Notes under the pieces: generated by a model
The model's input: only the letters and a program-made list of their open reading frames with translations
What the model was told of the DNA's origin: nothing
Databases searched by the model: none
Made by a program: the position numbers and the translations under genes
From: a virus
Reading direction: 5' to 3' (one strand)
Virus record (IMG/VR): IMGVR_UViG_3300030503_000220
Span: 1-26,695 of that record
DNA length: 26,695 nt
Shown here: piece after piece, positions 1 to 7,276 of the stretch
How positions within the stretch are numbered: the stretch's first letter is position 1
How the letters are laid out: each line of letters begins with the position of its first letter

Positions 1-10
1 AGGGCTACTA

Positions 11-859
11 ATGAAAAATAGATTTCTAGCGATATTTCTGGCGTTTGCGGCCTGGATGCCGATGGTTGGGCAGGTCAACGTGCAAGGGACTGGCATCCAG
101 ATCGGTGGAACGACGTCGACGGGTGGCTTGACATCGCTGAACGGCCTCGCGAACGCTGTGATTCTGGCTTGTAATCCGCCTTTCTCCTGCTCGGTTGCGG
201 GAAACACAATCACGATTGGGTCAGCGGCAGCATTCTCGATCACTTCTTTCACCGGGTGCTCAACAGTGGAGCTCGGTACTTCCTTGGTGAACCCGTCTTT
301 CACGGCCGGGTACTCAGTCACTCCAGTCAGTGCGCAGATCACCAACACTCAGGGCATAGGCTCTCCGCTTTACCTCACAACCCCATTTACTTCAGGGACG
401 GTGACCGGGACATTCGTCCATACAACCATCGCGAGTACAGTTTTCACGCTGTCAGCGACTCAGGGGACAACTCAGACTTCGAGCTGCACTGACTCCTGGC
501 AACCGCGGATCTTTGGTGGGTACGGAACGGTCGGTGCGACATCGAGCGTGACGGCTTCGGGCACTACAGCGGTTCTGAGCAATGGAACGTCGCTCGGTAG
601 CGTCCAGCTGGGCGCGGAGACGGTTGGACAGACGTTCGGGCCCTACTGCCCAACCTCGCAGGCGGTCTATTTGCTGCTTCAGGGCGGAAGTCACACGTTC
701 GTCGACGCCAATACGGGCTTCCCGTTCGCCATGAATGCGCCAATTACGGTGACTTTCACCAATTCTCAGGGCACGGTGGAGACCAAATATCTCTACCAGT
801 CGACAAATCCCCTCACCTGCGTAAGTGGTCCGGGCTTCGCGCCGAAGGTAGCCAGCTAG
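11..859 (+). CDS. Signal-peptide-bearing tail-associated protein with Ig-like region
   Basis: The 282-residue product starts with a Sec-type leader (K2 and R4, then a hydrophobic core to about residue 20, possible cleavage before Q21). The mature part is Ser/Thr/Gly-rich. From about residue 74 (SITSFTGCSTVELGT) it resembles the Ig-like domain of many metagenomic phage tail proteins, which typically read SITSF...VEIG followed by Asn/Thr-rich strands. Six Cys in the mature part (two spaced as CNPPFSC) would suit disulfides outside the cytoplasm. The ATG overlaps a TAA at 9-11, so an upstream gene probably ends there. It is the first of five co-directional leader-bearing genes. The family call comes from pattern recognition only; a virion role is inferred. 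Confidence 0.6.
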   Translation: MKNRFLAIFLAFAAWMPMVGQVNVQGTGIQIGGTTSTGGLTSLNGLANAVILACNPPFSCSVAGNTITIGSAAAFSITSFTGCSTVELGTSLVNPSFTAGYSVTPVSAQITNTQGIGSPLYLTTPFTSGTVTGTFVHTTIASTVFTLSATQGTTQTSSCTDSWQPRIFGGYGTVGATSSVTASGTTAVLSNGTSLGSVQLGAETVGQTFGPYCPTSQAVYLLLQGGSHTFVDANTGFPFAMNAPITVTFTNSQGTVETKYLYQSTNPLTCVSGPGFAPKVAS

Positions 860-3309
860 TGAAGCGGCTACTCGTCTTTCTTAGCGCTGTCGCTCTCTGT
901 TGCGCGGCTCGGGGGCAAATGATGCCGCCGCAGATTTCCTTTACTGGAAACTTTGGCTGTATCGGGTTCCCTTGCCAGAATGCGGGAACGCTGATCTTCC
1001 CCACAGATGCTAATTACACCGCAAGCGCGCTCGAAGGCAGCGTTCAGGTCATTAAATTGACCAGCAGTGTTAGCTTGACGGCGGCGCGCTCGCTCATCCT
1101 TCCGTCGGTCACGCTCGGCTGGGGCTATTGGTTTTATAACGAGACGACTGGCACCCAGACGATAAACATCTGTGGCCCCTCGGGAACCTGCGCGGCCATC
1201 CCCCATGACAGCTATGCACATTGGGCAGGGAGCGACGGCACAAATTTCTATACGTTGCCTGGAGCCGGCTGCACGCCGACCCTCACCACCACAGGCACAA
1301 GCGGTGCGGCAACGCTTACCGGCTGCGCGTTCAACATCCCCCAGTATGTGACGCCAAGCGGAGCTTATCTCCTACTGAATCCGAGCGCGACGCAGAACGT
1401 TGTGCAAGCCTCCGGTACGTCCTATGGCTTCAGTGAGCAGAACACTGCCAACGCCGGAATAAACTTCGACGGCACCTACCTCCAATCCCTGAACGCCGGG
1501 TGGAACAACGGCTATCCATTCGCCGGCAACTCAGACTGGACAACCGTTTCAGTCCATTCGGGTGCGGCTGGTTTTATGTCCGCAACGGCTGGGATTTCAC
1601 AGTATGAGCACTGCCTGATGACGCACACAGCGGAGGGAGACAGCCAGTGCGCCTACGATTATTTCCATTGCTTCGGAAATCTGGTCAACGGTAACGATGA
1701 GGGTTGCACTTATCGGGCAGCGCACGTCTATCAGCTCGGCATGTGGTGGGGTCCAGTCACCTCGGCTACCGCAGGAGCGAACGCGACAACGCTGCTGACT
1801 ACCTCGGGGCCGTACTGCTATGGCGGGACGATTTGCAGTGAGCTAGCCTACAACTCAACCCAGTTTGCCGTCGGTGGGTGGATGGTCGATCAAAGCACCG
1901 GCGTCTCGGGTCCCTATACCATCTCGGCCTATACCCCGAATATTGACGGGGCCGACGAATATACTCTTTCCTCTGGAACGGTTACACCCTCGACTGCACT
2001 GGGAACAGTCGTCAGTTGCACGAGTTCGGTGCAGGGCAAGTTTGGGGTCTACGGGACGCAGAACTGCACGGTAAATGTATTTGGCGGTACGAACGCAGGC
2101 GGCTTCACGACCTCCTCGCACATTGTTCGCATCGGGCCTGGCGGAACAACCACCGGCAAAGAAGAAGAAGACGTTGTTACCAGCGTGGGGACTATCGGCT
2201 CTCCTTCGGCTGGTGAGCAGACGATGGTGTTGCAGTCGCAATGGCCTTTCGCAGCGGGAGACTTCATCGGTCAGGGCGGCCCTGCTGGACAACTCGTAGG
2301 CCCCAATAACGCCAACATCAGCACTGTTGACCTGGTCGGTGGCGCGCTCGACTCCACGCACATTTTCTTCGGCCACTGCGTGAAGGGTGGGTGCGCTGGT
2401 GCGGGGGGGAATGTAATTCAACCTAACGCAGTAACGGCAGGGGTCAATCTCTCACGCAGTGGGGGTACGGTTACGGCTACTCCTACCTCCAATTTCAGCA
2501 GTCTGATCTATCTCGCAGTCGGAAGCACCATTACCGTGACGGGCGCAGTCCCTTCAGATCTGAATGGAACCTTCACTATTGCCTCTACGACGGGGAATTC
2601 ATTCAATCCCATCATCACCTGGACGCAGAGCGGATCGACTGAAACCAGCAGCACGGCGGGGACGATAGGGCTTCCTCTGCCAAAAGCTCTAATGTACTAC
2701 GGCGCAATGATCTGCGGCACCAACAACGGCACGACGGGCAACGCTAATTTATGCACCAACAGCGCCACATGGAATACCTCGGATGCTGCGATTGGGGCCG
2801 AGTCCAACGAAGTTTCCCTAAATGCCTACCAGATTTATATAGGCCAGATTTCCGGATTCGATTCGAGCTACCCGAGCGGTGGAATATCCGTCACGAATAC
2901 CCAGCCGCAAGGGATTGGCTGGGACTACCAGTGCGCCAACACCTACGCCGCGTTGGACGCGTCTTGCGTTGACATAGTCGGCAATTACGCGGATGACATT
3001 GTGCTCAACACCGACCCTATAAATAACGGGGCGATTATCTACGATGCGAATGGCGGTCACTCGACAATCCCGTTCTACCTATTCCAGCGCGGAAATTCTT
3101 ATTTCAACATGTTGGTCAATCCGGCTGGCGCTGGGACTCTGACATTCGGCAACGGCGGGTCAACCCTCGTGGCTGGCGGCTATACGGTGGGCGCTACGAC
3201 TTATACCGGAACGACGGTAGCGGCTACTAATTGCGGTTCTCTGAGCGGATCCGCAGGCTGCATTGAAGTGATTATCAGCGGCGTTACGCACTACGTCCCA
3301 TATTGGTAA
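859..3309 (+). CDS. Signal-peptide-bearing tail-fibre-like protein, paralogue of next gene
   Basis: The start is GTG, overlapping the TAG of the previous gene (857-859); this gives 816 residues. The leader (MKRLLVFLSAVALCCAARGQ) has a basic start and hydrophobic core. Residues about 25-135 form a module shared with the next gene: GNFGCIGFPC, then DAN at 50-52, a TSSVSLTAARSL stretch and a paired-Cys segment ICGPSGTC. The rest is a long Gly/Ser/Thr-rich beta-type sequence with scattered Cys and no catalytic motif I recognise. The C-terminus ends in repeats of the type GYTVGATTYTGTT. The likely role is a tail fibre or host-surface adhesin, inferred from neighbours and composition. The leader is unusual for a virion protein. 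Confidence 0.6.
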   Translation: MKRLLVFLSAVALCCAARGQMMPPQISFTGNFGCIGFPCQNAGTLIFPTDANYTASALEGSVQVIKLTSSVSLTAARSLILPSVTLGWGYWFYNETTGTQTINICGPSGTCAAIPHDSYAHWAGSDGTNFYTLPGAGCTPTLTTTGTSGAATLTGCAFNIPQYVTPSGAYLLLNPSATQNVVQASGTSYGFSEQNTANAGINFDGTYLQSLNAGWNNGYPFAGNSDWTTVSVHSGAAGFMSATAGISQYEHCLMTHTAEGDSQCAYDYFHCFGNLVNGNDEGCTYRAAHVYQLGMWWGPVTSATAGANATTLLTTSGPYCYGGTICSELAYNSTQFAVGGWMVDQSTGVSGPYTISAYTPNIDGADEYTLSSGTVTPSTALGTVVSCTSSVQGKFGVYGTQNCTVNVFGGTNAGGFTTSSHIVRIGPGGTTTGKEEEDVVTSVGTIGSPSAGEQTMVLQSQWPFAAGDFIGQGGPAGQLVGPNNANISTVDLVGGALDSTHIFFGHCVKGGCAGAGGNVIQPNAVTAGVNLSRSGGTVTATPTSNFSSLIYLAVGSTITVTGAVPSDLNGTFTIASTTGNSFNPIITWTQSGSTETSSTAGTIGLPLPKALMYYGAMICGTNNGTTGNANLCTNSATWNTSDAAIGAESNEVSLNAYQIYIGQISGFDSSYPSGGISVTNTQPQGIGWDYQCANTYAALDASCVDIVGNYADDIVLNTDPINNGAIIYDANGGHSTIPFYLFQRGNSYFNMLVNPAGAGTLTFGNGGSTLVAGGYTVGATTYTGTTVAATNCGSLSGSAGCIEVIISGVTHYVPYW

Positions 3310-3318
3310 GGAGAAATC

Positions 3319-5487
3319 ATGAAGAAGCTGCTAACCATCCTCGCGGTGGTTTTTTTGTGCGCGAAAATGCACCCGCAAGCCATCTCTGTCCCGCAGATCA
3401 ACGTCTCGGGCAACGTTGGTTGCGTGGGGTTTCCATGCCTTAATTCTGGCGCGCTCAACTTCACCGCCGACGCCAATCAGACCATGACGGCGCTGCAGAC
3501 TTCTGCCAACGGCGGAATTAAGATCACGAGCTCTGTAGCGCTGACGGCAACGCGCACACTTACTGTCCCAGCTGGAAACTTCCAGTTCATGGACATTGAG
3601 AACGCGACGACGGGCGGCCAGGCGGTGACCATTTGCAGTGCGAGTGGCGGCTCTTGTGTGACGATTCCGAGCGCCTCTACGGCGGCTGGCGTATGGTTTG
3701 ACGGTACAAACTTCGTAGTCGGCTCGACAGGCGGCGGCGGAAGCATGGTCTATCCGACCGGCACGGGCATCGCGGCGGTCGTGAGCGGTTCATCATGGGG
3801 TACGACCTACAACGCTTCGAACACGATTCCCGCCAACTTCGTCTCCACCCTGAATCAGAGCACGACAGGCAATGCTGCGACGGCTACCGCATTGGCTGCG
3901 ACTCCTTCGCAATGCTCAGGGAGTCAATTTGCCCAGGGCGTGGCGGCGAACGGCAATGCAAACTGCGCGACTCCCTCGGGGAGCGGCAACACCACGTCCA
4001 CTTCACTGACGACGAACGCCCTTCCCAAGGCGAACGGCGCAAACTCAATCATCAATTCATTGGCGTCCGACAACGGCACGACGCTTTCATACACCGGAAC
4101 CGGGGGCATCTCCTCGCCAAGTGGCCTCACTGCGGGGCCGGATGGCGTACACGCTGGCATCATGTCCGTCTACGGGAACACAGCGAACCCTACCATTCCC
4201 GCAAATGAGTTTGGATGGCTGGGATTCAACGCCGCGTCTGCGACGTCTTACTTCTTCCAGCCAAGCACGACAGCACCCGCAGCGAATCAAGTAATGGCTG
4301 TTGGCGCTCCCTCGAGCGGCGTTGTGCCTGTCAGCTATATTTCCAACGCCACCACCGTTAGCGGCGTCACCTGCTCGCTTGGAAGCACCTGCGCCCCTCC
4401 GCTAGTTTGCGCCGGATCTGCTTCCCCATGCTATCTCCAGCAAATCAATCCCACGACAGGCGCGACCACTACCACTACATCCTCGATCACCACCGGAGCG
4501 ACTTCTGTGCCCGTGGCGTCCTGCGCAGGCTTCACGTTCGCTCCCGGCGCAATTGTCGTCTTTGAGAACATCAGTCAACCGGAATGGACTGTGGCTACTG
4601 GTTGCACGGGTACGACGCTAACTCTCTCGACGCGGGCTTACTACGGCACTGCGGCTGGGGCATGGTCGAGCGGGACTAATGTAATCCAAATGACATCGGG
4701 ATACTCCACCAGTGCTTCGACCGCCCCATACTTCTATACTCTCGCCAATGGAGCGATAGGCTACAACGGCTCAGGGAACATCTTAGCCAATCAGACCGCC
4801 TTCAACACGTCAGTCACGTTCTTAGGTGGGCTCGTTGCTGGTGGAGGTCTGGTCCAATTGAACGGCGGAACGACGACAGCTCTTTACCAACCGCAAGCAA
4901 CTTTCTACAATGGAGACAGTGGCGGCTGCTATACGGGCGGTCCACTGTACGCTACGCTATCGGGGGGCACGCCGTGGTGGGCTGGCGTTACGGGGCAAAG
5001 CTGCACGACGGGCACAAACCTGATTCCCCCCAATGTATTCGCGTTGGTTCCTGGGGGTGTGTCGACCGCGCCTACCACGGGCTCAATCCCTGCGTTGACG
5101 GTTACGACTGCTGGCGTGGTCAATGTCCCGACAGGTGGAAACTTTGAGATCAACGGGGTTCCGATTGGCGGCGGCGGTGGGTGTTCGACCGTTACTACAC
5201 TAAGCGGAACAACACCTGTCATCACAGCTACCAATTGTCTCCAAACCATCACGCTAAGCGGCAACTCGACGCCTACGGTCACGGGTATTACGTCGGGCCT
5301 AACCATAGGCTTTGAAATTTGCCAGCCATCATCGGGTGGGCCTTATACGTGGACTTGGCCTGCGGCGTTCCACGGTGCAATCACCATCGGAACCACCGCC
5401 AACACTTGCTCAATTCAAAGCTTTACCTCCTTTAGCGGCTCAACGATGGTCGCTAGGGACACAGGAGTTATCAATGTCGCTCCGTAA
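3319..5487 (+). CDS. Signal-peptide-bearing tail-fibre-like protein with GNAATAT repeat
   Basis: The ATG has a good ribosome site (AAGGAG at 3308-3313); the product has 722 residues. After a leader (MKKLLTILAVVFLCA), residues about 26-136 match the N-terminal module of the upstream gene (GNVGCVGFPC, DAN, TSSVALTATRTL, ICSASGGSC). Residues about 181-216 contain STTGNAATATALA and QFAQGVAANGNANC. GNAATAT-type repeats are familiar from long tail fibres of T4-like and many environmental phages. The remainder is low-complexity Gly/Ser/Thr sequence ending in a compact domain (about residues 620-722). Tail fibre or receptor-binding function is inferred. The gene overlaps the next one by 14 nt. Confidence 0.65.
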   Translation: MKKLLTILAVVFLCAKMHPQAISVPQINVSGNVGCVGFPCLNSGALNFTADANQTMTALQTSANGGIKITSSVALTATRTLTVPAGNFQFMDIENATTGGQAVTICSASGGSCVTIPSASTAAGVWFDGTNFVVGSTGGGGSMVYPTGTGIAAVVSGSSWGTTYNASNTIPANFVSTLNQSTTGNAATATALAATPSQCSGSQFAQGVAANGNANCATPSGSGNTTSTSLTTNALPKANGANSIINSLASDNGTTLSYTGTGGISSPSGLTAGPDGVHAGIMSVYGNTANPTIPANEFGWLGFNAASATSYFFQPSTTAPAANQVMAVGAPSSGVVPVSYISNATTVSGVTCSLGSTCAPPLVCAGSASPCYLQQINPTTGATTTTTSSITTGATSVPVASCAGFTFAPGAIVVFENISQPEWTVATGCTGTTLTLSTRAYYGTAAGAWSSGTNVIQMTSGYSTSASTAPYFYTLANGAIGYNGSGNILANQTAFNTSVTFLGGLVAGGGLVQLNGGTTTALYQPQATFYNGDSGGCYTGGPLYATLSGGTPWWAGVTGQSCTTGTNLIPPNVFALVPGGVSTAPTTGSIPALTVTTAGVVNVPTGGNFEINGVPIGGGGGCSTVTTLSGTTPVITATNCLQTITLSGNSTPTVTGITSGLTIGFEICQPSSGGPYTWTWPAAFHGAITIGTTANTCSIQSFTSFSGSTMVARDTGVINVAP

Positions 5488-7276
5488 ACTCATCCCCATT
5501 TTTATTCTCTCGTGCCTGCCTTCGCTCGCGCAGAGCGTCAACGGAATTCCTTCCCAAAACGTGAACGTCTTCAACAAGAATGTCATTTACGCTTCGGCAG
5601 GCAATACTAATCTCGGCGTGGCCGCGTGCGCTCTCAACACCAACATCAATTCGGGTGGTGGCACGGCGGACGACTCATGCCTTCAGGCAGACCTCGACGC
5701 CCTCGGTACGGCAGGTGGTGGAACCCTCTACATCAACGGCTATGCACTTTTGACGTGCTCAAAATTCGGCACGACCAACACTGTCGATGGCAACACGCAA
5801 ACTACGGCTCTGCAAACTCATTCCAACGTGAAGATCGACGCGACCGGAGGGGGAGTCTTCCTTCAGGCCAACTCGAACTGTACGATGCTCGGAAACAATA
5901 TTCAGGGCAACCCCGCAGCTACATTCCAAACCAACATGACAGTTGTTGGCGGAGTCTGGAATGAGAATTGGCCTAATCAATCCGTGTATGAAAACAATGG
6001 CCCATCTACAAACTTTTCTGTGTTGGGTTTTTGGTTTGGCGGATTCAACGGGCTTACATTCAACAACGTAACCATACGCAATTCTGAGGCATTTTCCGCA
6101 CTACTTTCAAACGGCACGAATTTCGTTGCACAAAATGTGACAACTACCTGGGACACTCTTTGTACTACCACGTGCCACCATGATGGTATGCACCTGTGGG
6201 GAACACTTTCAAATCTCTACATCTCTAACTACACAAACGTCAATGGAGATGATGATAGTCTGCCATTCAATACGGATGAGGGGGTGGGGTCATACGCTAC
6301 CGCCACCGCATATCTGTATCAGCGAGCTCCTTGGTCTGGTGGCGGCATAAGCAACGTCACTTATGACACCGTGAATCTCATCAACGATGATGGACAAGTT
6401 AGATGGTATGGTATCACGGCGCCCGGTGGTGTTGCGACTTTGAGCAACATCACTCTGCGCAATTTGCACGGCGCTCCGCTATCCCTTGGAATGAACAACT
6501 CTGGCATCACAGCTTCCAGCAGCATCTCAATCAGCGATTGGTGGCTAACAGGAACGTTCGGTTCTATAACGATCCCAACATCGACTGTCGCAACCATTAG
6601 TTCCACGTCGGCTGTTACGGCAGGGGTAAACGGTTCTACCAGTTACTCAATCAATGAACCCGGTTCAACTGTCGTTCAGTCGAACGCCACTCAGACACAG
6701 ACATTTTCGTCTAATGCCACTTCCGGTCTCGTTTATCGATCGGAATTGGCTGGGAATTTGATCAACGCTAACGAGTTTCAAAACATCATTGGTCTCAGTA
6801 CATCGCAAGCGTTCTCTTATGGATGGTTCAAAACAGCCAGTGGAACAGGTATGGCGTATTTGACCACACCCGGGAACGCTTATGCTGTTGATCTTGGTGG
6901 TTTGTTTGTCGGTACGACTGCACCGGTGGCTGTACAGAATGGCGCTGGGGTAAGTACGCCTGGATTCACCTGCAACACTGGCATTCAGTTTTGCGTTGAG
7001 CCGTCCTCGAATACTACTGCTCCATTCGAGGTCAGTACTTCGGGTGCGCTTCTGTCTTCCACTAGAACGGGAACTTTCGTATGCACTAGTGGAGGGTCAA
7101 TTACCGTTGCCAATACCAATGCTGTGACTGCGTCTAGTATTATCATCACCACCAATACCCCTGGGGGAACGCAGACGTATCTTCCTAATCGAACTGGGGG
7201 CACTTCAGGTACTAACTTCATCGTGACCTGCGCGACGGCTGATACCTCGACGTATAACTACGACATTTTGAACTAA
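5474..7276 (+). CDS. Signal-peptide-bearing tailspike-like beta-helix protein (GH28/pectate-lyase type)
   Basis: The start is taken at ATG 5474, with AGGAG at 5463-5467. The frame is open back to 5312, but that extension would run deep inside the previous gene and hide the leader. The 600-residue product begins MSLRKLIPIFILSCLPSLAQ. Residues about 60-90 (DDSCLQADLDALGTAGGGTLYI) match the start of pectate-lyase-like tailspikes. Short N-rich turns follow, typical of a right-handed beta-helix. HHDGMHLWG (H235, H236, D237) and NVNGDDDS (D259-D261) resemble the catalytic Asp motifs of GH28 polygalacturonases (NTDG and GDD). A capsule or polysaccharide depolymerase role is plausible. The C-terminal 150 residues look like a separate fibre domain. 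Confidence 0.65.
   Translation: MSLRKLIPIFILSCLPSLAQSVNGIPSQNVNVFNKNVIYASAGNTNLGVAACALNTNINSGGGTADDSCLQADLDALGTAGGGTLYINGYALLTCSKFGTTNTVDGNTQTTALQTHSNVKIDATGGGVFLQANSNCTMLGNNIQGNPAATFQTNMTVVGGVWNENWPNQSVYENNGPSTNFSVLGFWFGGFNGLTFNNVTIRNSEAFSALLSNGTNFVAQNVTTTWDTLCTTTCHHDGMHLWGTLSNLYISNYTNVNGDDDSLPFNTDEGVGSYATATAYLYQRAPWSGGGISNVTYDTVNLINDDGQVRWYGITAPGGVATLSNITLRNLHGAPLSLGMNNSGITASSSISISDWWLTGTFGSITIPTSTVATISSTSAVTAGVNGSTSYSINEPGSTVVQSNATQTQTFSSNATSGLVYRSELAGNLINANEFQNIIGLSTSQAFSYGWFKTASGTGMAYLTTPGNAYAVDLGGLFVGTTAPVAVQNGAGVSTPGFTCNTGIQFCVEPSSNTTAPFEVSTSGALLSSTRTGTFVCTSGGSITVANTNAVTASSIIITTNTPGGTQTYLPNRTGGTSGTNFIVTCATADTSTYNYDILN

Noticed and set aside
5312-5473. Upstream extension of the tailspike frame
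   Set aside because: It lies wholly inside the previous gene and would place the hydrophobic leader internally; ATG 5474 has a clear ribosome site.
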